Assembly (NCBI RefSeq): GCF_040689395.1
Contig: NZ_JBFAZX010000005.1
Location: 310,001 to 374,000, forward strand
Source of the DNA: Dactylosporangium sp040689395
Lineage (GTDB): Bacteria; Actinomycetota; Actinomycetes; Mycobacteriales; Micromonosporaceae
Direction: 5' to 3'
Length of the DNA: 64,000 nt
Below the pieces are notes generated by a model, which saw nothing but the letters and a program-made list of their open reading frames with translations, made no database searches and was not told where the DNA came from. This document shows, in pieces, positions 8,376 through 16,203 of this stretch (within the stretch, counting starts at the first letter, position 1; each line of letters begins with the position of its first letter). Position numbers and translations under genes: made by a program.

Positions 8376-10295
8376 TCACGGATTGCCCGCGCCGAACCAG
8401 TCCGCGACGGGCTGCGGCCAGCGGTCGGTCGTCAGGTAGTACGACACGCACCCGGCCGTCAGCGGCGTGACCACCAGCAGCACCAGCACGAACAGGGCCA
8501 GCAGCGCCCGCGCGACCGGCCCGCGGCGCGGGCGCGCGCCGTCGTATCCGGTGGCCTCGGCCTGCGGCGGTGCGGCGGGCCGGGACGGCGCCGCCGGCGG
8601 GCGCGACGGGGCCGGCTGCGGAGGCGAGGCCGGCCAGGCCGGCTGCGCGGGGGCCGAGCGCTGCGGCGGGCGCGGCGGGGTCGACATGGGGGCGGGTTGC
8701 GGGGTGGGCATCGGCGCGGGTGGCTGGGTGGGCGTCGGGGCGCGGTCAGCGCCGAACGCGTTGCCGTATTCGTCGTAGCGCGTAGACGCCTCCGGGACCC
8801 CGCCGCCGGAGAGGAACACCCGTCCCGAGCCCACCGGCCGGTTGGGCGGCGCCGACACCGGCGGCGCGGAAACGGGCGGCGAAGAAACGGGCGGCGCGGA
8901 AACCGGCGTGGTCCGGTAGCCACCGGGCGGCGGCGCGGACACGGGTGCGCTGGAGATCGGCGGGGGCGCCGGCACCGGGGCATCGGGCCACAGCGGCCCG
9001 CCCGACGGCGGCGCCGACACCGGCGTACCGAACCCGCCGGCCGGCGGCATCGAGAAGCCCTCGCCCGGGGGTGAGGCGACGGGGACCGCGGCGGGCGAGA
9101 CCGGACCCGCGGCGGACGAGACCGGGGCGGCGCCAGGGTGCTGCCAGAGAAGGCCCGGGGCCTGCGGCGAGACGCCTGTCGCCGGCCCGGGCGCCGGCGA
9201 GGCGCCACCGGCCTGGGTCGCCGTCGAACCGGCCAGCATGCTGCCCTCGGCGACGACCAGCTCGGGCTGCTCGATGGCCACTGGGGCCCGGCCGAGCTCT
9301 CGGTGCAGCAGGGTCGCCACGAGCGGCATCCGGCTGGAGCCACCGACCAGGAACACGCCCGCCACCGCGCCCTCGGACAACTGCGCCCAGCGCATCACGC
9401 CCTCGGTCACGCGTATCGTCTGCTTGAGCATCGTCAGGGCGAGGCGCTCGAGCTCCTCCCGTGTCAGGTGTACGTCCACGTTGAGCAGCGGAATCGTCAA
9501 GTCGGACGCCGGCTGGCGGGACAGCCGCTCCTTCGCCACCCGCGCGTCGTCCCACAGCAGGCGGCGATGCCGGCGGTCCTCGACGGTCTGCGGGCTCATC
9601 AGCCGCGCCCACTCCTGCGGCGCCTGCGGCTCGCAGAGCGTGCCGATGTGCTTGACGATGGCGTTGTCCACGTCGACGCCGCCGATGTCGTCGCGGCCGT
9701 CGACGGCCAGCACCTCGAAGCCACCGGCGGTGCGGGCGACCACGCTCGCGTCGAAGGTGCCCGCGCCGAAGTCGTACACCACGACGACCGAGCCGACCCG
9801 CACGTCGTGGCCGAGGACCTGGGTGAAGTACGCGGCGGCGGCCACCGGCTCGGGCACCAGCCGGACCCGGCCGAGCCCGGCCGCCGCGGCCGCGTCGGCG
9901 ATCGACAGGCGGCGGGTCGCGCCCCACGAGGCAGGGACCGTCACGGTCACGTCCGGCACGGCGTCGCCGACGGTGCGGACCCACTCGTCGCGCACCCGGC
10001 GCAGCACCGCGGCGATGAGCTCGTTGACCGGCATCTCCCGGTCGCCGAGCAGCACCGTGCCGTCGTCGATGCGGCGCTTCGGGTTGGGCTCGAAGCGGGC
10101 CGGCTCCAGGCGGGCGCTGTGCACCGCGTCGCGGCCGACGATGATCGTGCCGCTGGGTTCGGCGTAGACGGCCGAGGGCAGCAGCGGGGAGCCGTCGAAG
10201 ATCAAGGGCCGGGATCGCCCGTCCGGCCATCGCACCACCGCGACGGTGTTCGAGGTGCCGAAGTCGACCCCGAGCCGGATCCCTGGCGTAGGCAT
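8376..10295 (-). CDS. Hsp70-family ATPase with Pro-rich linker and C-terminal membrane anchor
   Basis: In this 639-aa protein, residues about 1-345 form an actin/Hsp70 ATPase: GVDFGTSNT at the phosphate-1 loop, VYDFGAGTFDASVV at phosphate-2, and VFLVGGSSRMPLV at the adenosine motif. The Hsp70 substrate-binding domain is missing. Instead there is a disordered Pro/Ala/Ser tail (about 350-590) with repeated VSAPP units and then a single transmembrane helix near 600-620. The ATPase probably faces the cytoplasm. Similar membrane-tethered Hsp70-like proteins are common in actinobacteria and their role is unsettled. The VSAPP tail recurs in the arginase-fold protein at 25815. Confidence 0.85.
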   Translation of the reverse strand: MPTPGIRLGVDFGTSNTVAVVRWPDGRSRPLIFDGSPLLPSAVYAEPSGTIIVGRDAVHSARLEPARFEPNPKRRIDDGTVLLGDREMPVNELIAAVLRRVRDEWVRTVGDAVPDVTVTVPASWGATRRLSIADAAAAAGLGRVRLVPEPVAAAAYFTQVLGHDVRVGSVVVVYDFGAGTFDASVVARTAGGFEVLAVDGRDDIGGVDVDNAIVKHIGTLCEPQAPQEWARLMSPQTVEDRRHRRLLWDDARVAKERLSRQPASDLTIPLLNVDVHLTREELERLALTMLKQTIRVTEGVMRWAQLSEGAVAGVFLVGGSSRMPLVATLLHRELGRAPVAIEQPELVVAEGSMLAGSTATQAGGASPAPGPATGVSPQAPGLLWQHPGAAPVSSAAGPVSPAAVPVASPPGEGFSMPPAGGFGTPVSAPPSGGPLWPDAPVPAPPPISSAPVSAPPPGGYRTTPVSAPPVSSPPVSAPPVSAPPNRPVGSGRVFLSGGGVPEASTRYDEYGNAFGADRAPTPTQPPAPMPTPQPAPMSTPPRPPQRSAPAQPAWPASPPQPAPSRPPAAPSRPAAPPQAEATGYDGARPRRGPVARALLALFVLVLLVVTPLTAGCVSYYLTTDRWPQPVADWFGAGNP

Positions 10296-10362
10296 GCCCG
10301 CAGTGTAGGCGGAGCGGACTACGCCGCCGCGTCCTCCGCGCGAGTCACCGCGACCGTAAGGC

Positions 10363-10833
10363 TTAGGCCGACTGCTCGACCGCCCGCTGCAGCGCTCGAT
10401 AGATCTGCCCGAATTTGGGCGAGTCCGTCGTTGAGTAGATCATCGAGTCCCCGTCATGCGTGCGCACCCAGATCTCGTGCACGCCCTTGCCGTGGTCGTG
10501 GGCACGGTCGAGCAGGTCGAGCAGGCCTTCGAGGCTGAACGCGACGATCCCGCCGAGGACGATGACGGCGAGGATGCCGCCGGCGATGTACATCGTGCGC
10601 TGCTCGCCGCCGAAGTCGATGCGCCGCGCCGCCATCCCGGCCGCCGCGAGCAGGCCGATGACGAGCAGCACGGTGCCGCCGCGGGTGGCGAGCATGTAGA
10701 GGCCATGACGCAGCCGGCCGGTGCGCTCGTGCCAGACGTACGTCAGGGTCTCCAGCGGATACCACGAGTCATCGACGCGCACACCACCCGAGCTGATGTG
10801 CACCACATTGTCGCGGTAATAGGTGGTGGCCAT
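10363..10833 (-). CDS. DUF6232 family membrane protein
   Basis: The 156-aa protein starts at ATG 10833 (MATTYYRDNVVHISSGG). The frame is open further upstream but those residues are Arg/Pro shadow sequence. It has an N-terminal beta-rich segment (VRVDDSWYPLETLTYVW), two helices at about 53-70 and 82-100, and a C-terminal cytoplasmic domain with WVRTHDGDSMIYST and a final helix. This matches the small actinobacterial family of PH-like membrane proteins known as DUF6232; the function is unknown. It is divergent from the enoyl-CoA hydratase 62 bp away. Confidence 0.8.
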   Translation of the reverse strand: MATTYYRDNVVHISSGGVRVDDSWYPLETLTYVWHERTGRLRHGLYMLATRGGTVLLVIGLLAAAGMAARRIDFGGEQRTMYIAGGILAVIVLGGIVAFSLEGLLDLLDRAHDHGKGVHEIWVRTHDGDSMIYSTTDSPKFGQIYRALQRAVEQSA

Positions 10834-10895
10834 GGCAACTCCGACGGTACAGCCGAATACGCTCCGGGCAACGACAACGACGTTGAGGAGACACT

Positions 10896-11690
10896 GTGGA
10901 CGCGGTGAAAAATGAGGGGAGCCGGCTCGTCCGGCTGGAGGTCGACGGCGGCATCGGCACGATCCGGCTCGACCGCCCGCCGATGAACGCGCTGAACGTC
11001 CAGGTCCAGGAGGAGCTGCGAGACGCCGCACGGGAGGCGACGGAGCGCGACGATGTGCGCGCGGTCGTGCTGTACGGCGGGGAGAAGGTCTTCGCGGCCG
11101 GCGCCGACATCAAGGAGATGGCCGGCATGGGCTACGCCGCGATGGCGGCCCGCGCCGGGGCGCTCACCAGCGCGTTCGACGCCGTCGCCCGAATCCCCAA
11201 GCCGGTCGTGGCGGCGGTCACCGGCTACGCGCTGGGCGGCGGCTGTGAGCTGGCGCTCACCGCGGACTGGCGCGTCGCCGCCGAGGACGCGACGCTGGGC
11301 CAGCCCGAGATCACGCTGGGCATCATCCCCGGCGCGGGCGGCACCCAGCGACTGGCCCGCCTCGTCGGCCCGGCACGGGCCAAGGACCTGATCATGTCGG
11401 GCCGGTTCGTGCCCGCCTCGGAGGCGCTCGCCATCGGCCTCGTCGATCGCGTCGTACCGCGGGAGCAGGTCTACGAGGCCGCGCTCGACCTCGTCCGGCC
11501 CTACGTCGACGGCCCGGCGCTCGCGCTGCGCGCCGCGAAGCTCGCCGTCGACGGCGGCCTCGACAGGGACCTCGCCTCCGGCCTGACCTGGGAGAGTCAG
11601 CTGTTCGCGGCCCTGTTCGCGACGGAGGACAAGGCGGAGGGCATGGCCGCGTTCGTGGAGAAGCGCAAGCCGTCGTTCAAGGGTCGCTAA
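10896..11690 (+). CDS. Enoyl-CoA hydratase/isomerase family protein
   Basis: At 264 aa it is a typical crotonase. Oxyanion-hole segments are FAAGADIKEM and GGGCELAL. Glu118 and Glu138 (in GQPEITLGIIPGAGG) occupy the two catalytic glutamate positions of hydratases, so hydration of trans-2-enoyl-CoA is likely. The GTG start at 10896 is preceded by GAGGAGA. It stands alone, not in a beta-oxidation operon, but it complements the etf and C4 acyl-CoA genes elsewhere in the window. Confidence 0.93.
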   Translation: MDAVKNEGSRLVRLEVDGGIGTIRLDRPPMNALNVQVQEELRDAAREATERDDVRAVVLYGGEKVFAAGADIKEMAGMGYAAMAARAGALTSAFDAVARIPKPVVAAVTGYALGGGCELALTADWRVAAEDATLGQPEITLGIIPGAGGTQRLARLVGPARAKDLIMSGRFVPASEALAIGLVDRVVPREQVYEAALDLVRPYVDGPALALRAAKLAVDGGLDRDLASGLTWESQLFAALFATEDKAEGMAAFVEKRKPSFKGR

Positions 11691-11693
11691 GCG

Positions 11694-11913
11694 AACCGCA
11701 ACCAGGACGCAGGGGCGCGAAGCGCAAGCAAAGCGTGAACGAAGCGAGAGCCAGGCCGGCTGAATACCAGCCTGGCCTCGCCCGCGCCGAAGGCGCCCGC
11801 AGCAAACCGCAACCAGGACGCAGGGGCGCGAAGCGCAAGCAAAAGTGCCGCGAAGCGGCATGGGGGGCGTGGGGTGGGAACCCCCCACCGATGCTCAAGC
11901 GAAGCGAGAGCCA
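11694..11913. repeat. 39-bp direct repeat pair with nested hairpins between convergent genes
   Basis: Two identical 39-bp copies lie at 11694-11732 and 11805-11843. A second direct repeat, GAAGCGAGAGCCA, occurs at 11741-11753 and 11901-11913. Between them are a perfect hairpin TGCCGCGAAGCGGCA (11846-11860) and a G/C-run hairpin around 11872-11889. The whole block lies between the ends of the convergent enoyl-CoA hydratase and ABC ATPase genes, and the hairpins could terminate both. The reverse strand reads as repeated Cys/Leu/Arg-rich peptide, which I take as non-coding. Confidence 0.75.
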
Positions 11914-11915
11914 AG

Positions 11916-12695
11916 CTAGCTAATAGCGTGGAAGCGATCGTCGATGGTCGACAGCCGCAGCGGCATGCCGAACGTCTTGGACAGGTTGTCGGCGGTGATG
12001 GTGTCCCGGAGCAGCCCCTGGGCCACCACACCGCCGTCGCGCATCAGCATCGCGTGGGTGAACCCAGGCGGGATCTCCTCCACGTGGTGCGTGACGAGCA
12101 CGAGCGCCGGCGCGTCCGGGTCGGCGGCCAGGGCGGCCAGCCGCCGCACCAGGTCCTCCCGGGCGCCCAGGTCCAGCCCGGCGGTCGGCTCGTCGAGCAG
12201 CAACAGCTCCGGGTCGGTCATCAGGGCGCGGGCGATCTGCACCCGCTTGCGCTCGCCCTCCGACAGGGTGCCGTAGAGCCGGTCGGCCAGCGCGGCGACG
12301 CCGAACTGCTCCAGCAGTTCCATCGCGCGGGAGTCGTCCATGGCGTCGTACCGCTCGCGGTAGCGCCCGACGACCGCCCAGGAGGCGGTCAGCACCACGT
12401 CGCGGGCGGTCTCCTCCGGCGGCAGGGCCAGCCCGTTGGAGGAGAACCCGATCCGGGTCTTGAGTTCGGCGATGTTCGTGCGGCCGAGCCGCTCGCCCAG
12501 CACGCTCGCCGAGCCGCGGGTCGGATGCATCCGCGCGCCGGCGAGGTTGAGCAGCGTGGTCTTACCCGCGCCGTTCGGCCCGAGGATCACCCAGCGCTCG
12601 TCGACCTCGACCTGCCAGCTCACCGACCGGATCAGGTCGCTGCGGTTGCGGGTGACCGTCGCATTCTCCAACGCGACGACAAGGTCATCTGACAC
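11916..12695 (-). CDS. ABC transporter ATP-binding protein, stand-alone
   Basis: The 259-aa protein begins at GTG 12695 (then SDDLVVALENATVTRN). The open frame continues far upstream on the minus strand, but that sequence is antisense to the next ABC gene. It carries Walker A GPNGAGKTT, the signature SEGERKRVQIARAL, Walker B LLLLDEPTAGLD and the switch histidine in VTHHVEEIPPG. No permease is adjacent on this strand. It resembles the solo YlmA/ModF-type ATPases found in many actinobacteria; the substrate is unknown. It is divergent from the next ABC operon with 79 bp between starts. Confidence 0.88.
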   Translation of the reverse strand: MSDDLVVALENATVTRNRSDLIRSVSWQVEVDERWVILGPNGAGKTTLLNLAGARMHPTRGSASVLGERLGRTNIAELKTRIGFSSNGLALPPEETARDVVLTASWAVVGRYRERYDAMDDSRAMELLEQFGVAALADRLYGTLSEGERKRVQIARALMTDPELLLLDEPTAGLDLGAREDLVRRLAALAADPDAPALVLVTHHVEEIPPGFTHAMLMRDGGVVAQGLLRDTITADNLSKTFGMPLRLSTIDDRFHAIS

Positions 12696-12774
12696 GTGCC
12701 AATCCAACCACGAACCGCCCGTCGATGGATGACGGGGCCCCACGGGCGCCAGCCAACCCGTATTGTGCCCTGCG

Positions 12775-13743
12775 ATGACACCGGCATTGGAAATCTCCGG
12801 TCTGGTCAAGACATACCAGAGCGTGTTCGGCAAACCACGGGCCGCGATCGACCGGCTCGACATGCTCGTCGAGCCCGGGCAGATCCACGGCTTCCTCGGC
12901 CCCAACGGCTCGGGCAAGTCCACCACGCTGAAGACGCTGCTCGGGCTCCTGCGCGCCGACGGCGGGGAGATGCGCGTTCTCGGCGAGCCCGTCCCGCACC
13001 GGCAGGCCCGGGTCGCGCCCCGGGTCGGCGCGATCGTCGAGGCTCCGGCGTTCTTCGGCAACTTCACGGGGTACAAAACCCTGTCCTTGCTGGCGAAGGC
13101 CGGTGGCGTGCCGAAGCAGCGAATCTGGGTCGTGCTCGACCAGGTCGGTCTCGCCGACCGTTGCGAGGACCCGGTCCGGTCGTATTCCCTGGGCATGCGC
13201 CAGCGGCTCGCCGTCGCCTCCGCGCTGCTCAAGGACCCGGAGCTGCTCATCCTCGACGAGCCCAACAACGGCCTCGACCCGGCCGGCATCCGCGAGATGC
13301 GCGACCTGTTGCGCGCCCAGGCCGACCGGGGCATGACCGTGCTGATCTCCAGCCACATCCTGGCCGAGATCCAGCAGATCTGCGACTCGGTCACGATCAT
13401 CTCGCGCGGCCGCACGGTGGCCGCCGGGCCGGTGTCGCAGGTGCTCGCCGTCGCCGACAAGGGGGCGTATCGGGTGCGCGTCGAGGACCACCACCGCGCC
13501 GCGCAGATCCTCACCGACGCCGGCGCGCAGGTCAGCGTCACCGGCGACCACCTGGTGGTCCACGATCTGGCCGACCCCGCCTGGGTGTCGCACGCCCTCG
13601 GCGTCAACGACCTATGGGTGCGCGAGCTGGCCCCGGTCGCCCAGCTCGAGGACGCGTTCCTCAGCCTCACCGGCGGCGGCCCCCGCCGCGGCGCGTTCCG
13701 CCCCGTCGACGACTCCGACTGGTCCGGCGAGGAGAGCGCATGA
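12775..13743 (+). CDS. ABC exporter ATP-binding protein (DrrA/CcmA type)
   Basis: The protein is 322 aa from ATG 12775. Walker A is GPNGSGKSTT, the signature is YSLGMRQRLAVASALL, Walker B is LLILDEPNNGLDPAGI and the H-loop is ISSHILAEIQQI. The last 90 residues form the extra C-terminal domain seen in drug/lipid exporter ATPases of the DrrA group. Its stop overlaps the ATG of the permease gene (ATGA), so the pair make one transporter. Homologues export antibiotics, bacteriocins or lipids; the substrate here is not predictable. Confidence 0.92.
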   Translation: MTPALEISGLVKTYQSVFGKPRAAIDRLDMLVEPGQIHGFLGPNGSGKSTTLKTLLGLLRADGGEMRVLGEPVPHRQARVAPRVGAIVEAPAFFGNFTGYKTLSLLAKAGGVPKQRIWVVLDQVGLADRCEDPVRSYSLGMRQRLAVASALLKDPELLILDEPNNGLDPAGIREMRDLLRAQADRGMTVLISSHILAEIQQICDSVTIISRGRTVAAGPVSQVLAVADKGAYRVRVEDHHRAAQILTDAGAQVSVTGDHLVVHDLADPAWVSHALGVNDLWVRELAPVAQLEDAFLSLTGGGPRRGAFRPVDDSDWSGEESA

Positions 13744-14810
13744 ACACTCCGGACCCATCATCGGCTCAGCCGCAAGTCGTGCCGCTGCCGGAGCTAAGGG
13801 GAGGTGCCGGTTTGACCCGGCTGTTCGCCGCCGAGTGGTCGCGGCTGTTCGGCCGCCGCGTCACGCTGGTCACCCTTGTGCTCATCGGCACCCTGCTGGC
13901 GCTGCTCACGTTCGGCTTCACGCTCACCCGCAGCACGCCCACCCCCGTCGAGATCGAGCTGGCGAAGAGCAGCGCCGCCTCCGCGGGCGAGATCTGGGAC
14001 CGCAACGTCGACCGCTGCTCCAAGGTCCAGAGCGGCCTGGAGAACGCTGAGCCCGGCGAGTCGTTCCCGCGCGGCTGCGACTACGGCCCCCGCCCGACGC
14101 CCGACTCGCTGCTCGACTACGGCTTCTCGTTCCACCGCCAGTGGCCGTCGCTGTACTACACCGCCGCGATCGTGCTGGCCGTGGCCGGGTTCGTGCTCGG
14201 CGCGTCGTTCGTCGGGGTCGAGTGGAGCTCCGGCGGCATGGCCACCCTGCTGTTGTGGGCCCCCCGCCGCGGCGCGGTCCTGGGCGCCAAGCTGCTCGCG
14301 GCGTGCGCCGGCGTGGGGCTCATCTCCGTGGTGTACCTCGGGCTCTGGACCGCCGCCTTCATGGCCGTCGCGGCCGGCAACGGCACGGTGAGCCAGATGA
14401 CGGCCGGCGAGTTCGGCTCGCTGCTGCTGACCGGCGTGCGCGTGGTCGTGCTGGCCCTGGCCGGCACGACGCTGGGCTTCTCCATCGCCTCGCTGGGCCG
14501 GCACACCTCCACGGCCCTCGGCGTCGGCGTCGCCTACCTGATGATCTACGAACTCGGCACCCTGGTCCTCTTCAGCGTCGTCCAGACCGTCGACTACTCG
14601 CAGAAATTCCGCCTCTCCAGCTATATCGCGGCCTGGCTCACGAAGCGTTTCACCTTCGAGGCGGACGCGGGGCACTGCCGCACCGGCTGCGTGCCGGAGG
14701 CGGCGGGCTTCTCGGGCAGCTGGCAGCAGGGCGGGCTGGTGATCTCCGTGGTCGTGGCGATCGTGGTGGCGGCCGCGTTCGTGGCGATGCGCCGCCGCGA
14801 CGCCCGCTGA
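13740..14810 (+). CDS. ABC exporter permease (ABC-2 type)
   Basis: The protein is 356 aa. The ATG at 13740 overlaps the ATPase stop. About six membrane helices are visible: near 41-60, 138-158, 180-205, 222-245, 257-280 and 332-352. A large extracytoplasmic loop between helices 1 and 2 contains two cysteines (DRCSKVQ and RGCDYG), and a second loop before the last helix has another pair (GHCRTGCV); both may form disulfides outside the cell. It partners the ATP-binding protein encoded directly upstream. The open frame continues upstream inside the ATPase gene, but only as a shadow. Confidence 0.9.
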   Translation: MNTPDPSSAQPQVVPLPELRGGAGLTRLFAAEWSRLFGRRVTLVTLVLIGTLLALLTFGFTLTRSTPTPVEIELAKSSAASAGEIWDRNVDRCSKVQSGLENAEPGESFPRGCDYGPRPTPDSLLDYGFSFHRQWPSLYYTAAIVLAVAGFVLGASFVGVEWSSGGMATLLLWAPRRGAVLGAKLLAACAGVGLISVVYLGLWTAAFMAVAAGNGTVSQMTAGEFGSLLLTGVRVVVLALAGTTLGFSIASLGRHTSTALGVGVAYLMIYELGTLVLFSVVQTVDYSQKFRLSSYIAAWLTKRFTFEADAGHCRTGCVPEAAGFSGSWQQGGLVISVVVAIVVAAAFVAMRRRDAR

Positions 14811-14846
14811 CGGCGCCCCGGCGACGAGCAACACGCCACGCCATTT

Positions 14847-16019
14847 TCAGGCGGTCGAGCCGAAGACCTCCTCGCGGACGATGTCCAGGCCCGTGAGGAT
14901 GGCACCGTGCAGTACCGGCTCGACGGCCACCTCCGTGGCGACCACCCGCGGCGACACGACCGCGATCGCGGCCACCTCGTGCTGCACCCGCTGTGCGAGG
15001 TCCGCGCCGCCGGCCTGGCCGATCTCGCCGGCCAGGACGACCAGCTGCGGGTCGAGCACCAGGCCGACCGAGGCCACGCCGAGCGAGATGCGGCGGGCGA
15101 GCTCGTCGAGGAAGGGGCTGCCCGCCGTGCCGGCGGAGATGGCGGCGCGGATGGCCTCGGCGGCGCCGGCGGCCTTGAAGCCGTGGGTCTTGGCGATCGC
15201 GCGCACCGCCACGGCGTCGACCAGGGTGCGGTACCCGCTCTTCGAGCGGCGCGACGCGTCCCGGCTCACCTGCGTGCCGGCCACCGGCAGGTAGCCGATC
15301 TCGCCGGCCGCGCCGGCGCTGCCGCGGTGCAGTCGGCCACCGAGCACCACGGCGGTGCCGACGCCGCGGTCGAGCCAGACGAGCACGAAGTCCTGCGTGC
15401 CGACGGCGGCACCGCTGTGCTGCTCGGCGATGGCGGCCAGGTTGACGTCGTTCTCGAACATGACCGGGCGGTCGAGGTCGTCGCGAAGCGCGGTCAGCAG
15501 GCCCCGGTGCCAGCGCGGCAGGTCCCAGGCGAACGTGATCTCGCCGCTCTTCGGGTCGACCAGGCCGGGAGTGCCGAGCACGATGCGCCGGATGCGCTCG
15601 ATCGGCGCGCGGGCGGCGTTCGCGGCCTCGACAACCGCGGCGTGCACGACCTTGACCGGGTCGTCGCCGTCGCCGATGGCCACGTCGGTGCGCCCGACGA
15701 TGTTGCCCATGATGTCCGCTACACCGGCGACGACATGCGCGGGGCCGGCGTCGACGCCGACGACGAACGCTGTGCTGGGCACCACCGCGTACATCTGCGC
15801 GTTGGGACCGCGCCCGCCGGCCTGCTCGCCGACCCGGGCCACCAGGCCGCGCTCCTCCAGCCGCTCCACCAGCTGCGATGCGGTGACCTTGGACAAGCCG
15901 GTCAGCTCGCCGAGTTGCGCGCGGGTCAGCGGGCCGCGGCTGAGCAGCAGCTCAAGGGCGGCGCGATCGTTGAGCGCGCGCAGCAGCCGCGGCGTGCCGG
16001 GCAGTCGGGCGGAACTCAT
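14847..16019 (-). CDS. ROK-family transcriptional regulator
   Basis: At 390 aa it fits NagC/XylR-type ROK repressors. The N-terminal winged helix (about 10-75) contains LTRAQLGELTGLSKVTASQLV. The ROK sugar-binding domain follows, with FENDVNLAAIAEQ and VWLDRGVGTAVVLGGRLHRG. The zinc motif CxCGxxGC of classical ROK proteins is missing; the matching region reads GTQVSRDASRRSKSG. It is divergent from a GH3 beta-N-acetylhexosaminidase and has a palindrome directly upstream of its own start, so it probably autoregulates and responds to an amino-sugar or cell-wall sugar. Confidence 0.92.
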   Translation of the reverse strand: MSSARLPGTPRLLRALNDRAALELLLSRGPLTRAQLGELTGLSKVTASQLVERLEERGLVARVGEQAGGRGPNAQMYAVVPSTAFVVGVDAGPAHVVAGVADIMGNIVGRTDVAIGDGDDPVKVVHAAVVEAANAARAPIERIRRIVLGTPGLVDPKSGEITFAWDLPRWHRGLLTALRDDLDRPVMFENDVNLAAIAEQHSGAAVGTQDFVLVWLDRGVGTAVVLGGRLHRGSAGAAGEIGYLPVAGTQVSRDASRRSKSGYRTLVDAVAVRAIAKTHGFKAAGAAEAIRAAISAGTAGSPFLDELARRISLGVASVGLVLDPQLVVLAGEIGQAGGADLAQRVQHEVAAIAVVSPRVVATEVAVEPVLHGAILTGLDIVREEVFGSTA

Positions 16020-16041
16020 GGTTACATAGCCCCCTAGTATT

Positions 16042-16056
16042 TAGGAAACTTTCCTA
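16042..16056. promoter_or_regulatory. ROK-type palindromic operator TAGGAAACTTTCCTA
   Basis: TAGGAAA and TTTCCTA form perfect 7-bp arms around one central base. It starts 23 bp upstream of the ROK start codon in the 184-bp gap shared with the GH3 gene. AGGAAA-TTTCCT palindromes are the usual operator style for actinobacterial ROK regulators. The position is ideal for autorepression; control of the GH3 gene is inferred from the shared gap. Confidence 0.75.
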
Positions 16057-16203
16057 TTAGCGTGCCACAAGCAGCCTATTGGCAAAGCGTACGGTCGGAC
16101 CACCCGCTCGGCCTACGCGCACCCAGTCAAAAAGCTCTTACGATCGTGGATAGCGCATATGACGAGTGTGCGGCACTCGTTTCGCGCTGAGGGGGGAACA
16201 ATC

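Noticed and set aside
12696..13739. Open plus-strand frame running into the ABC permease gene from 12696
   Set aside because: It overlaps the ATPase gene in another frame; composition is Arg/Pro-rich shadow. The permease start at 13740 with ATGA overlap is far better.
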